The notes under the pieces were generated by a model that saw nothing but the letters and a program-made list of their open reading frames with translations, searched no databases and was not told the DNA's origin. 64,000 bases of DNA from RGIG5952 sp045603485 (lineage in GTDB: Bacteria > Verrucomicrobiota > Kiritimatiellia > RFP12 > JAAYLN01), in assembly GCA_045603485.1 (NCBI GenBank), contig JAZUMF010000105.1, positions 1 through 64,000 of the forward strand, read 5' to 3'. A program made the position numbers and the translations under genes. Shown piece after piece: positions 49,901 to 58,119 of this stretch. Positions within the stretch are counted from its first letter, which is position 1. Every line of letters starts with the position of its first letter.

Positions 49901-50302
49901 TTATGCGCCGGCCTTCATTGCCTTACGCTCTTCCTTGTCACGAACCGCGCTCACGGTCTTCTTTCCACCCTTGCGGGTACGAGCGTTCGTCTTTGTGCGC
50001 TGACCACGGCAGGGCAATCCGCGACGGTGACGCTGACCGCGGTAAGAGCCCGTGCTGATGAGGCGACGGATATTCTGGGAAACTTCACGACGAAGATCGC
50101 CTTCGACGCGATAGTTCTCCTGAATGAACGCAATAATCTGACGGAGCTCGTCAGCAGTTAGCAACTCTGCGTGCTTCGACGCATCAATGTTGCATGCGGC
50201 CACGATCTCGTTGGCCCTTTTAGGACCGATTCCATGGATGTAGCGTAGAGCATAATCTACGCGCTTCTTTCCAGGAACGTCCACACCTACTATTCTTGGC
50301 AT
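49901..50302 (-). CDS. rpsM: Ribosomal protein S13
   Basis: A 30S head protein contacting the 50S subunit and P-site tRNA. The 133 residues include ARIVGVDVPGKKRVDYALRYIHGIG-type start, RREVSQNIRRLISTGSYRGQRHRRGLPCRGQRTKTNARTRKG. It follows rpmJ by 14 bp. Confidence 0.98.
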   Translation of the reverse strand: MPRIVGVDVPGKKRVDYALRYIHGIGPKRANEIVAACNIDASKHAELLTADELRQIIAFIQENYRVEGDLRREVSQNIRRLISTGSYRGQRHRRGLPCRGQRTKTNARTRKGGKKTVSAVRDKEERKAMKAGA

Positions 50303-50316
50303 GGTAATATCTCCAG

Positions 50317-50430
50317 TTATCCTTGACGCTGTTTATGACGGGGATTGGTGCAGCACACACGCACAACACCCTTGCGTCGCACAATCCTGCAACGCTCGCA
50401 AATCCTACGAACTGAACTCTTCACCTTCAT
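50317..50430 (-). CDS. rpmJ: Ribosomal protein L36
   Basis: A tiny 50S zinc protein of 37 residues: MKVKSSVRRICERCRIVRRK then GVVRVCCTNPRHKQRQG. Zinc ligands are Cys11, Cys14, Cys27 and His32. GGAGA precedes the ATG. It is the first gene after the promoter at 50480-50508. Confidence 0.97.
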   Translation of the reverse strand: MKVKSSVRRICERCRIVRRKGVVRVCCTNPRHKQRQG

Positions 50431-50479
50431 GGCGTGTTCTCCGCTTACTCTTTCCCTAATTGAAAAAAACTAGACAAAT

Positions 50480-50508
50480 AGTTTACCTAAATTAGCAAAT
50501 TTTGTCCA
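50480..50508 (-). promoter_or_regulatory. Promoter of the rpmJ-rpsM-rpsK-rpsD-rpoA-rplQ operon
   Basis: On the minus strand TGGACA (50503-50508) and TAAACT (50480-50485) are 17 bp apart, in the 119-bp gap between map and rpmJ. This gap is where infA is found in many genomes; no infA is present. Confidence 0.65.
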
Positions 50509-50549
50509 CTAAAAAATTTACGAGGCATTCCGAACCCTTTCGGTCCCCT

Positions 50550-51305
50550 TTAATCTTCCCTAGGAGTGAGGATTTCCGCACCTCCGGGGACGATTGCAAT
50601 CGTATGCTCAAAATGCGCTGCGGGGAGCCCATCTCGAGTTACGACCGTCCACTCGTCACTCAGCACCTCTATACGAGGAGAGCCTCGTGTCAGCATCGGT
50701 TCTATGCAAAAGACCATTCCTTCCTCAAGTACTGGACCTCGACCCGGTTTGCCGAAGTTTGGAACTTGGGGCTCTTCATGCATTGAGCGACCAATGCCGT
50801 GACCGACAAACTCGCGAACTACTCCGCATTTGCCGGCACGAGCGACCTGCTCTACTGCAGCCGAGACATCAGAAAGCCTTCTTCCTGGTGCCGCTGCCGC
50901 AATTCCTGCCGCAAGGGCAGATTTTGTCACCTGAAGCAACTCTTCCGTTTCAGGCGGCACATCACCTATCGCAACTGTCACGGCATTGTCGCCATGATAG
51001 CCACGATAATTCACAACCACATCCAGACTGACGATATCACCTAAGCGAATAACTCTTTTTCCGGGTATGCCGTGAATAACCTCCTCGTTTACCGATACGC
51101 AAAGAGCTCCCGGGAAACCGCAGTAGCCAAGCGTTGAACTTTCTGCTCCAAGACCTCTTGTGGTCTTGAGACAAATCGCATCAATATCGGCGGTAGTCAT
51201 ACCGGGCTCGAGGCTTTCCCGGCAGACTCGAAGTACTTCAGCCGCTAAACGACCTGCTTCGCGCATGCCGTCAAGGGCTTTGCCTTTTTTAAGGGCGATT
51301 TTCAC
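50550..51305 (-). CDS. map: Methionine aminopeptidase
   Basis: Type I enzyme removing the initiator Met from nascent chains, 251 residues. Metal ligands are visible in SLDVVVNYRGYHGDNAVTV (two Asp), VGHGIGRSMHEEPQVPNFG (His), VFCIEPML (Glu) and HFEHTIAI (Glu). It starts 1 bp after the adk stop at the end of the secY-adk-map group. Confidence 0.97.
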   Translation of the reverse strand: MKIALKKGKALDGMREAGRLAAEVLRVCRESLEPGMTTADIDAICLKTTRGLGAESSTLGYCGFPGALCVSVNEEVIHGIPGKRVIRLGDIVSLDVVVNYRGYHGDNAVTVAIGDVPPETEELLQVTKSALAAGIAAAAPGRRLSDVSAAVEQVARAGKCGVVREFVGHGIGRSMHEEPQVPNFGKPGRGPVLEEGMVFCIEPMLTRGSPRIEVLSDEWTVVTRDGLPAAHFEHTIAIVPGGAEILTPRED

Positions 51306-51306
51306 C

Positions 51307-51960
51307 TTACTCCGAAATGGCTTTTGCGACCTTTGCCGCTACTTCGTCGGCATCGCCTACACCGTCAATCTTGGTCAAAACACCCTTTGATTCATACCAG
51401 CCGAGCAATGATGCTGTCTTTTCGTGGTAAATCTTGAGGCGATTGGCAACATTTTCCGGGGCGTCATCCGGGCGCTGAACGAGTTCAGCTCCGCAGGCAT
51501 CGCAAATTCCGTCAACTTTAGGCTTCATGGTTTCGACATGGAATCCGGCACCGCACTTTGGACAGGTGCGACGGCCTGAAAGGCGACCAACTAGGATATC
51601 TTCGCCAACCTCAAGCCAAATTGCCTTTGAAACCTTCTCCCCGTTCTTGGCAAGCTCTGCTTCAAGGAACGCAGCCTGCTTTTCATTACGGGGATAGCCG
51701 TCAAGAAGAAAATATTCGTACTCGCCCTTGCACTTGCCAAGCTGTTCGATAACAAGCGCGCCGACGATTTCGTCTGAAACCAGCTCGCCTTTTTTCATCG
51801 TCTCGGCGACGGACTTGGCGAGGGGTGAATCCGCATTGGCAGCGGCAGCGCGAAGCAAATCGCCAGTTGAGACATGCTTCAAGGGAAGAGTCTTCACAAG
51901 ACGAGCCGCTACGGTACCTTTACCGGAGCCGGGGGCTCCAAGAATTGCAACAATCTTCAT
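51307..51960 (-). CDS. adk: Adenylate kinase, zinc-lid type
   Basis: Interconverts ATP + AMP and 2 ADP. The 217-residue long form has the P-loop ILGAPGSGKGT, HVSTGDLLRAA, FLLDGYPRNEKQA, and a LID domain with four Cys (CPKC...CDAC) that would bind zinc. It lies 4 bp after secY. Confidence 0.97.
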   Translation of the reverse strand: MKIVAILGAPGSGKGTVAARLVKTLPLKHVSTGDLLRAAAANADSPLAKSVAETMKKGELVSDEIVGALVIEQLGKCKGEYEYFLLDGYPRNEKQAAFLEAELAKNGEKVSKAIWLEVGEDILVGRLSGRRTCPKCGAGFHVETMKPKVDGICDACGAELVQRPDDAPENVANRLKIYHEKTASLLGWYESKGVLTKIDGVGDADEVAAKVAKAISE

Positions 51961-51964
51961 TAAA

Positions 51965-53326
51965 TTATCTCCTTGCCTGAATGCGACCGTGCTTTAAGAA
52001 GCCATCATAGTGACGCATTGTAAGATAGGATTCCATCTGGCGAAGCGTATCAAGCGCAACACCGACGATAATCAAAAGTGATGTACCACCGAAGAAGCTT
52101 GCCATTTCCCAAGGAAGCTGCAGGTGTGCATTAAGAAGGTTGGGGAAGATAGCAACGATGATTAGTCCGATTGCGCCAATCAATGTGACGCGGGACATTG
52201 TGTGGTCGAGGAACTCTGCAGTTGCACGACCAGGACGAATGCCAGGGACATAACCACCGGTGCGCTTCAAATCGTCAGCAATGCGTACGGCATTGAATTG
52301 GGTAGCGACCCAGAAGAAAGAGAAGAAGAGAACGAGCAAAGAGAAGGAGATGATGTATGCCCAGCTGGTACCGTTGACAAGAGCCTGACCAATGCTGTTG
52401 AGCCACATAAACTTGGGAGCGGTGATCTTGGTCAAGAGCATACCGGGTATGCTGAGAATCGGACCGGCAAAGATGATGGGCATAACGCCAGAGAAGTTTA
52501 CGCGAAGCGGCATATAGTTTGCCATGCCGCCGTAAGCACTTGCTCCGGCAGAACGACGGGCCGAATGAATCTGAACCTTGCGGACACCTTGCGTTAGCAT
52601 CACAGTACCGGCACAGACAAGGAAACCTACGAGGAGAAGAAGGATAAGCTCGAAGAAGGAATTGGTCGCCTGCTTTGAGAAATAACGGCTCCATGCATCA
52701 TAGATAGCCATCGGAAGGCGGGAGCAGATGTTAATCATGATGATTAGCGAAATGCCGTTACCGATACCGCGGGCGGTAATCTGATCGCCGAGCCACATTA
52801 CGAGCATTGCCGCTGTGGTCATGGAGATAATGGTGAGAATCTCAAATCCGAATCCAGGATTTGATACGAGTGTAATTCCTTCCATTCCAAGATAGGCGGG
52901 ATTTTCAAGACCGCGTGCGATGAACCAGCCTTGGAAAATGCAAATTACAATCGTGAAATAACGAGTCCACTGATTGAGTCTCTGGCGACCTGCCTCACCG
53001 TCACGCGCCATACGCTCAAGAGCGGGAATAATGGCCGTCATAAGCTGCAAGATAATTGATGCACTGATGTACGGCCATATTCCTAAAAAGCCAACCGAGC
53101 ACTTCCCGAGTGCACCACCCGAGAAGACATCAAGCATTCCCATTAGACCACCTGTGGTTCCAGAAGCCTCACGGAAGCGTTCAAGTGCTTCTGCCAATGC
53201 GCTCCAATTAACACCTGGTGTCGGTATCATCGAAACCAAACGGCAAATGGCAACGAGACCGAGCGTAAAAAGGATGCGTTTCTTTAACTCTGGAACTTTG
53301 AATGTATTGGCGAATGCTTGTAGCAT
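51965..53326 (-). CDS. secY: Protein translocase subunit SecY
   Basis: The channel of the Sec translocon in the inner membrane. The 453 residues have ten hydrophobic segments, the N-terminal RILFTLGLVAICRLVSMIPTPGV, the plug-region GGALGKCSVGFLGIWPYISASIILQL, ARGIGNGISLIIMINI, the cytoplasmic arginine loop (GGYVPGIRPGRATAEFLD) and a basic tail. It follows rplO by 24 bp in usual spc order. Confidence 0.98.
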   Translation of the reverse strand: MLQAFANTFKVPELKKRILFTLGLVAICRLVSMIPTPGVNWSALAEALERFREASGTTGGLMGMLDVFSGGALGKCSVGFLGIWPYISASIILQLMTAIIPALERMARDGEAGRQRLNQWTRYFTIVICIFQGWFIARGLENPAYLGMEGITLVSNPGFGFEILTIISMTTAAMLVMWLGDQITARGIGNGISLIIMINICSRLPMAIYDAWSRYFSKQATNSFFELILLLLVGFLVCAGTVMLTQGVRKVQIHSARRSAGASAYGGMANYMPLRVNFSGVMPIIFAGPILSIPGMLLTKITAPKFMWLNSIGQALVNGTSWAYIISFSLLVLFFSFFWVATQFNAVRIADDLKRTGGYVPGIRPGRATAEFLDHTMSRVTLIGAIGLIIVAIFPNLLNAHLQLPWEMASFFGGTSLLIIVGVALDTLRQMESYLTMRHYDGFLKHGRIQARR

Positions 53327-53350
53327 GGCTGGTTCCCCGATTTAGGTTGA

Positions 53351-53785
53351 TTAGACTACTTCGCACTTGCCGCCGGCAGCCTCGATCTTGGCCTTGGCGG
53401 ACTCAGAGAAGGCGTGAGCCTTGACTGTGAGAGCAACCTTGATTTCACCGGCGCCAAGAATCTTGACACGGCAGCCATCAAAAAGACCCTCTGCTGCGAG
53501 CATGCAAGGTGTGACCTCGCTACCAGCCTCAAACTTATTGAGGGATGCGACATTGACACCAAAGAAGGGGCAACGGGCTGGGTTCTTGAATCCGCGCTTT
53601 GGAAGGCGACGGAGAAGCGGCATCTGGCCACCTTCGAAGCCGAGCTTCGACTTGTGACCCTTGCGAGCATACTGACCCTTATGACCGCGACCTGATGTTT
53701 TACCGAGACCAGAGGCGCGACCGCGACCGCGACGCTTGGCAGTCTTACGGGCTCCTGGTTCGTTTGTTAGGCTATGCAAATCCAT
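53351..53785 (-). CDS. rplO: Ribosomal protein L15
   Basis: A late-assembling 50S protein, 144 residues, with the Gly/Arg/Lys-rich start (RRGRGRASGLGKTSGRGHKGQYARKGHKSKLGFEGGQMPLLRRLPKRGF). The 54-bp gap to rpsE is where rpmD (L30) normally lies; none is present. Confidence 0.98.
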   Translation of the reverse strand: MDLHSLTNEPGARKTAKRRGRGRASGLGKTSGRGHKGQYARKGHKSKLGFEGGQMPLLRRLPKRGFKNPARCPFFGVNVASLNKFEAGSEVTPCMLAAEGLFDGCRVKILGAGEIKVALTVKAHAFSESAKAKIEAAGGKCEVV

Positions 53786-53839
53786 TGTGTATATCTCCGG
53801 GGCGACCCATTGTCATGAAGTCGCCCTCTATTATTGGGA

Positions 53840-54349
53840 TTAGGCGCGAGATTCTGCAAGAGCCTCTGCAGAGCGGAGCTGACGGAGAGCGTCAACTGTT
53901 GCCTTGACAACATTGAGGCGGTTCTTGCTACCGAGCGACTTGCCCACGACGTCACGGACGCCAGCGGCTTCGAGGACGGGGCGCATGCCGCCGCCACAGA
54001 TAACACCCGAACCGTCGGGAGCGGGCTTGAGGAGTACGCGACCGCCGTCTGCGTTGCCGAATACCTCATGAGGAATCGTACGACCCTTCATGGTGACAGG
54101 CATCATATCGCGACGGGCTGCTTCGCCACCCTTGCGGATTGCCTCGGAAACCTCATTGGCCTTACCGAAGCCGAAACCGACGCGACCTTCGCGGTCACCG
54201 ACTACGACGACAGCTGAGAATGACATGCGACGACCGCCCTTGACGGTCTTGGCGCAACGGTTGACGAAAACTACGCGCTCATCAAACTCGTTTGCAGCCT
54301 GGGGTGCATTCTGGCGCGGACGGCGCTTTTCACCTTGTTCCATAGCCAT
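53840..54349 (-). CDS. rpsE: Ribosomal protein S5
   Basis: A 30S protein important for decoding accuracy, 169 residues: FDERVVFVNRCAKTVKGGRRMSFSAVVVVGDREGRVGFGFGKANEVSEAIRKG and the C-terminal S5 fold with VCGGGMRPVLEAAGVRDVVGKSLGSKN. Gap of 3 bp from rplR. Confidence 0.98.
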   Translation of the reverse strand: MAMEQGEKRRPRQNAPQAANEFDERVVFVNRCAKTVKGGRRMSFSAVVVVGDREGRVGFGFGKANEVSEAIRKGGEAARRDMMPVTMKGRTIPHEVFGNADGGRVLLKPAPDGSGVICGGGMRPVLEAAGVRDVVGKSLGSKNRLNVVKATVDALRQLRSAEALAESRA

Positions 54350-54352
54350 GGC

Positions 54353-54739
54353 TTACTTAGCCTCCTCTTCGGTTTCAGTGGCGGAGATAGCTTTCTCCGA
54401 AATCTTGAGACCAGCCTCGACGGCAGACTCAACGAGAGCCTGGACGCGACCGTGGAAATCAAAACCGCCACGATCGACGACGACGAGAGAAATACCCTTG
54501 GCCTGAGCGACCTCAGCGGCCTTGCGACCGGCCTCAGTAGCGGCGGCAACATTGAGTTTGCCGTCCTTGCCAACGGTTGAGAAGGCTGCGAGAGTCTTCT
54601 CGGCTTCGTCATCGATGAACTGAACCGTGATATTGCGGTTTGAGAAGTACAGGGACATGCGGGGACGAGCAGCTGTGCCCTTCACCTTCTGGCGAAGGCG
54701 CTGATGGCGAACCCGACGCTGTTCAATGCGATTCTTCAT
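54353..54739 (-). CDS. rplR: Ribosomal protein L18
   Basis: A 5S rRNA-binding 50S protein, 128 residues: RVRHQRLRQKVKGTAARPRMSLYFSNRNITVQFIDD and VVDRGGFDFHGRVQALVESAVEAGLKI. A short acidic C-terminal tail (ETEEEAK) is extra. It follows rplF by 25 bp. Confidence 0.97.
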   Translation of the reverse strand: MKNRIEQRRVRHQRLRQKVKGTAARPRMSLYFSNRNITVQFIDDEAEKTLAAFSTVGKDGKLNVAAATEAGRKAAEVAQAKGISLVVVDRGGFDFHGRVQALVESAVEAGLKISEKAISATETEEEAK

Positions 54740-54764
54740 GTGATTAAAAACCTTTCAGGCCGCG

Positions 54765-55304
54765 TTAGGCCATCTTCTTACCCTGCTTGCGGCGGATAAC
54801 TTCGCCGACATACTTAACACCCTTGCCTTTGTAAGGCTCAGCGGGATAGAAGCTACGAATGCGAGCTGCAGCGAGACCGACGAGCTCCTTGCTTGCACCT
54901 TCGACGGTGACGATAACGCCATCCTTGCCGACGGTAGCCTTGATGCCTTCAGGAATGGTGTATTCCTTGGCAGAAGCGAAGCCGAGGGAGAGAAGAAGCT
55001 TGTTGCCCTGAAGGACGGCCTTGAAACCGGTACCTTCAATGGAAAGCTCCTTTTTGAAGCCCTTGGAAACGCCCTCAATCATGTTGGCGCAAAGGGTGCG
55101 GCTGAGGCCGTGGAGGCTCTTCTGCTCGCGGCTGTCATCCTTGCGGGTATAGATGACAAAGCCATCCTTGACCTCTGCATTGATGCCAGCGGGAATCTCA
55201 CGGCTGAGTTCGCCGAGCTGACCCTTGACAGTAACCTTGCCGTCTGCAACTGTGACGGTGACGCCAGATGGAATTGCTACTGGTTGTTTTCCGATTTTCG
55301 ACAT
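54765..55304 (-). CDS. rplF: Ribosomal protein L6
   Basis: A 50S protein near the factor-binding site, 179 residues: MSKIGKQPVAIPSGVTVTV, GQLGELSREI, and the signature PEPYKGKGVKYVGEVIRRKQGK. ATG 55304 has AAGGAAG upstream; a longer frame from 55376 would overlap rpsH and is rejected. Confidence 0.98.
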   Translation of the reverse strand: MSKIGKQPVAIPSGVTVTVADGKVTVKGQLGELSREIPAGINAEVKDGFVIYTRKDDSREQKSLHGLSRTLCANMIEGVSKGFKKELSIEGTGFKAVLQGNKLLLSLGFASAKEYTIPEGIKATVGKDGVIVTVEGASKELVGLAAARIRSFYPAEPYKGKGVKYVGEVIRRKQGKKMA

Positions 55305-55317
55305 GGCTACTTCCTTT

Positions 55318-55710
55318 TTACCAAACCTTGCAAAGAATTTCGCCACCGATACCGGCCTTGCGAGCCTGACGACCACTCATAATTCCCTTTGAAGTGGAGA
55401 GAATTGTGTGTCCGAGACCGCCGAGGACTATCGGAATGTCGGCAACAGTGCAGTAGCGGCGGAGGCCGGGACGGCTTGTGCGACGAAGACCGCGGATAAC
55501 AGGGTTGCCATCCTTGGCGTAGCGAAGCGATATTGTGAACTCGCGCTTGCCGGGACCTTCAACGATGTCGGAGATGTAGCCGTACTCTTTGAGAACACGG
55601 GCAATCTCGCACTTCATCTTTGAGGTTGGAATTGCGACTTCGGGAAGATGCGCCTTCTGCGCATTGCGGATGCGTGTAAGCATATCCGCGATTGGATCTG
55701 ACATACTCAT
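55318..55710 (-). CDS. rpsH: Ribosomal protein S8
   Basis: A primary 16S rRNA binder, 130 residues: SDPIADMLTRIRNAQKAHLPEVAIPTSKMKCEIARVLKEYGYI and the C-terminal VLGGLGHTILSTSKGIMSGRQARKAGIGGEILCKVW. AGGAG is 9 nt before ATG 55710. Confidence 0.98.
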   Translation of the reverse strand: MSMSDPIADMLTRIRNAQKAHLPEVAIPTSKMKCEIARVLKEYGYISDIVEGPGKREFTISLRYAKDGNPVIRGLRRTSRPGLRRYCTVADIPIVLGGLGHTILSTSKGIMSGRQARKAGIGGEILCKVW

Positions 55711-55722
55711 TGTGTCGTTCTC

Positions 55723-55908
55723 CTACCAGCTGGCCTTGGTGACGCCGGGAATCTGCCCGGACAGCGCCAGTTCACGGAAGCAAAGACGGCAGAGCTTGAA
55801 CTTGCGGATAACTGAATGCGGACGACCGCAACGAGAGCAGCGGGTATAGCCGCGAGAGCTGAACTTAGGCTTGCGTGAAGCCTTGACGATCAAACATGTC
55901 TTAGCCAC
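55723..55908 (-). CDS. rpsN: Ribosomal protein S14, zinc (type Z) form
   Basis: A 61-residue 30S protein: AKTCLIVKASRKPKFSSRGYTRCSRCGRPHSVIRKFKLCRLCFREL, with CxxC pairs forming a zinc finger. It is the short zinc-dependent variant, placed between rplE and rpsH as usual. Confidence 0.98.
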   Translation of the reverse strand: MAKTCLIVKASRKPKFSSRGYTRCSRCGRPHSVIRKFKLCRLCFRELALSGQIPGVTKASW

Positions 55909-55919
55909 AGGTTGACTCC

Positions 55920-56465
55920 TTACTTATTCTTGTTCCTGCCAGCGAAAGGCAGACCGAGGAGAGTGAGAAGCTCTTTAGCCATCTTATCATCGCCGGTCGT
56001 GCAGATCGTGATATCCATACCCTTTTCAACGGGAACCTGTGTCGCGTCGATTTCAGGGAATGTGGTCTGGTCCTTAAGACCAAATGTGTAATTGCCACGG
56101 CCGTCAAAGCCGCGGACGGGGAGACCGCGGAAGTCGCGGATACGGGGAAGCGTGACATTGAAAAGACGATCGAGAAACTCGTACATCTTCTCGCCGCGGA
56201 GTGTAGACTTCGCACCGATTACCATACCTTCACGCAACTTGAAGTTTGACACGCTCTTGCGAGCGCGGCAAAGCAAAGGCTGCTGACCGGTGATGGCTGC
56301 AAGCTCTTCAACGAGCTTTTTCTGAACGTCCTTTTCGACAATGCCGAAGCCCATGTTAATGACGACCTTCGAAACCTTGGGGACGAGCATAACATTCTTG
56401 AGGTCGAGCTTCTCGACCAGCTTAGGCACCACTTCTGTGGTATATTTATCCTTCAACCTGGACAT
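55920..56465 (-). CDS. rplE: Ribosomal protein L5
   Basis: A 5S rRNA-binding 50S protein, 181 residues: VMLVPKVSKVVINMGFG, ITGQQPLLCRARKSVSNFKLREGMVIGAKSTLRGEKMYEFLDRL and RDFRGLPVRGFDGRGNYTFGLKDQTTFPEID. It is 13 bp after rplX. Confidence 0.98.
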   Translation of the reverse strand: MSRLKDKYTTEVVPKLVEKLDLKNVMLVPKVSKVVINMGFGIVEKDVQKKLVEELAAITGQQPLLCRARKSVSNFKLREGMVIGAKSTLRGEKMYEFLDRLFNVTLPRIRDFRGLPVRGFDGRGNYTFGLKDQTTFPEIDATQVPVEKGMDITICTTGDDKMAKELLTLLGLPFAGRNKNK

Positions 56466-56478
56466 AAGTTCCTCTCAA

Positions 56479-56793
56479 TTAGAATATGCGGCCAGTACCC
56501 TTGGCCTTGCGGACGAACTTGTCGCCCTCCTTGACGCGCGAAATGCGGACGCCCTTCTTTGCACCCTCATCGTAAGGCATAAGCTTGCAAAGGCGAATTG
56601 GAGCCTCAAACTCCTGAAAGCCGCCGTTGGGGTTCTCCTGAGAGCGACGAACCGCACGCTTTACGATGTTAATGCCTTCGACAACCGCCGTATCATCAGC
56701 AGGCTTGACAGACTTGACTGTACCGGTCTTGCCGGCATACTCGCCAGAGATGACAATTACGGTGTCGCCCTTCTTAATTCTTGCGATGCTCAT
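56479..56793 (-). CDS. rplX: Ribosomal protein L24
   Basis: An assembly-initiating 50S protein of 104 residues with a KOW motif (IKKGDTVIVISGEYAGKTGTVKSVKPADDTAVVEGINIVKRAVRRSQ). It is 21 bp after rplN. Confidence 0.98.
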   Translation of the reverse strand: MSIARIKKGDTVIVISGEYAGKTGTVKSVKPADDTAVVEGINIVKRAVRRSQENPNGGFQEFEAPIRLCKLMPYDEGAKKGVRISRVKEGDKFVRKAKGTGRIF

Positions 56794-56814
56794 TATATAA
56801 GCTCCTATTCCGTA

Positions 56815-57180
56815 TTAGACCACTTCGGGCGCCATAGAAACAACCTTGGCGCAGACGGAATCGCGAAGTTCACGAGCGACGGGCCCGAATACGCGGGTAC
56901 CGATCGGATTGAACTTTGCATCAACGATAACGCAAGCGTTCTGGTCAAAGGAGAGTGTAGAACCATCCTTGCGGCGGATGGGAGCAGCTGTACGGACGAT
57001 AACCGCCAAGCAAACTTGACCCTTCTTGACAGCACCAGTCGGTGTGGCTTCACGGATAGAAACCTTGATTACATCACCGATGTGGGCAAATTCCTTGCGC
57101 TGACCAAGCACGCGGAAGCACTTTGCAATCTTTGCACCAGTATTATCCGCAACGACGAGATTGGACTCTTCACGAATCAT
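56815..57180 (-). CDS. rplN: Ribosomal protein L14
   Basis: A 50S interface protein, 121 residues: MIREESNLVVADNTGAKIAKCFRVLGQ, IGDVIKVSIREA, and SFDQNACVIVDAKFNPIGTRVFGPVARELRD. It is 9 bp after rpsQ. Confidence 0.98.
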   Translation of the reverse strand: MIREESNLVVADNTGAKIAKCFRVLGQRKEFAHIGDVIKVSIREATPTGAVKKGQVCLAVIVRTAAPIRRKDGSTLSFDQNACVIVDAKFNPIGTRVFGPVARELRDSVCAKVVSMAPEVV

Positions 57181-57189
57181 GACAACCCC

Positions 57190-57465
57190 CTATTCCTTGG
57201 ACTCGGCGATTTTCGCCGTTACGCGCCAACGCTTTGTCTTGCTGATGGGGCGGCATGCGACAATCTCGACCATGTCACCGACATTGCAAACATTATTTGC
57301 GTCTTCGCAGTGGTATTTCTTGAACTGACGTACGACCTTGCCGTACACAGGATGCGGGAGGCGACGCTCGCCACGGACGACGACTGACTTGTCGCCGCTC
57401 TTGCTGATGACGATGCCCTTGCGGGTGTCCCTAACGCCGCGCTGATTTTTGACTTCTTCGCTCAT
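57190..57465 (-). CDS. rpsQ: Ribosomal protein S17
   Basis: A primary 16S rRNA-binding protein, 91 residues: RGVRDTRKGIVISKSGDKSVVVRGERRLPHPVYGKVVRQFKKYHCEDANNVCNVGDMVEIVACRPISKTKRWRV. It is 2 bp after rpmC. Confidence 0.98.
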   Translation of the reverse strand: MSEEVKNQRGVRDTRKGIVISKSGDKSVVVRGERRLPHPVYGKVVRQFKKYHCEDANNVCNVGDMVEIVACRPISKTKRWRVTAKIAESKE

Positions 57466-57467
57466 GG

Positions 57468-57662
57468 CTACTTGTGCTCCTTCTCGGATGCAATCGTAAG
57501 CATGCGGGCGACATCACGCCTCATGCCGCGGATCTTGCCGTAGTTATCAACGGTAATGCCGCTTTGCTTCCTCATGCGCATGGTGGAAACCTCGCGCTGG
57601 GTCTCGCGGACCTTCTGCGCCAGCTCTTCGGCGCTGAGTTCTCTTAGATCTTTCGCTTTCAT
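57468..57662 (-). CDS. rpmC: Ribosomal protein L29
   Basis: A short helical 50S protein at the exit tunnel, 64 residues: MKAKDLRELSAEELAQKVRETQREVSTMRMRKQSG, IRGMRRDVARMLTIASEKE. A 43-bp gap separates it from rplP. Confidence 0.97.
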   Translation of the reverse strand: MKAKDLRELSAEELAQKVRETQREVSTMRMRKQSGITVDNYGKIRGMRRDVARMLTIASEKEHK

Positions 57663-57705
57663 TGTTGGCTCCGGCGCCCCTTGCAGGGCGCGTGGTCACT
57701 ATTGG

Positions 57706-58119
57706 CTATTGTTCGCGGGACACAAGCTGCGTCCTGATACCGAGTTTCGTGTCGGCGAGGCGTAAGCACTCGCGTGCGATTGCCTCGGGGACGCCGCCAA
57801 TTTCGAAGAGAACCTTACCAGGGAGGACAACGGCAACCCAAAACTCGGGGTTACCCTTGCCGCCGCCCATACGGACGCCGATAGGCTTCTTCGTGACAGG
57901 TTTGTCTGGGAAAATACGAACCCAAAGCTTACCCTTACGCTTCATGAATCGGTTCATGACAACGCGGCATGCTTCAATCTGGGTGCTCTTGATCCAACCG
58001 CGGGAAAGAGCCTTGATACCGTAATCACCGTATGCAAGTGTAGCACCAGATGTTGCAAAACCTTTGCGGTTACCTTTAGTCTGCTTGCGGTATTTAACGC
58101 GCTTAGGCATTAGGGGCAT
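57706..58119 (-). CDS. rplP: Ribosomal protein L16
   Basis: A 50S protein contacting A-site tRNA, 137 residues: LMPKRVKYRKQTKGNRKGFATSG, EACRVVMNRFMKRKGKLWVRIFPDKPVTKKPIGVRMGGGKGNPEFWVAVV. ATG 58119 has AAGGAGG 7 nt upstream and overlaps the rpsC stop by 17 bp; ATG 58110 is a less likely start. Confidence 0.98.
   Translation of the reverse strand: MPLMPKRVKYRKQTKGNRKGFATSGATLAYGDYGIKALSRGWIKSTQIEACRVVMNRFMKRKGKLWVRIFPDKPVTKKPIGVRMGGGKGNPEFWVAVVLPGKVLFEIGGVPEAIARECLRLADTKLGIRTQLVSREQ

Noticed and set aside
53786..53839. Possible rpmD (L30) between rpsE and rplO
   Set aside because: The gap is only 54 bp and contains no frame long enough.
56341..57387. 348-codon open frame on the plus strand opposite rplE, rplX, rplN and rpsQ
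   Set aside because: It is the antisense shadow of four certain ribosomal-protein genes and has no family motifs or ribosome site.
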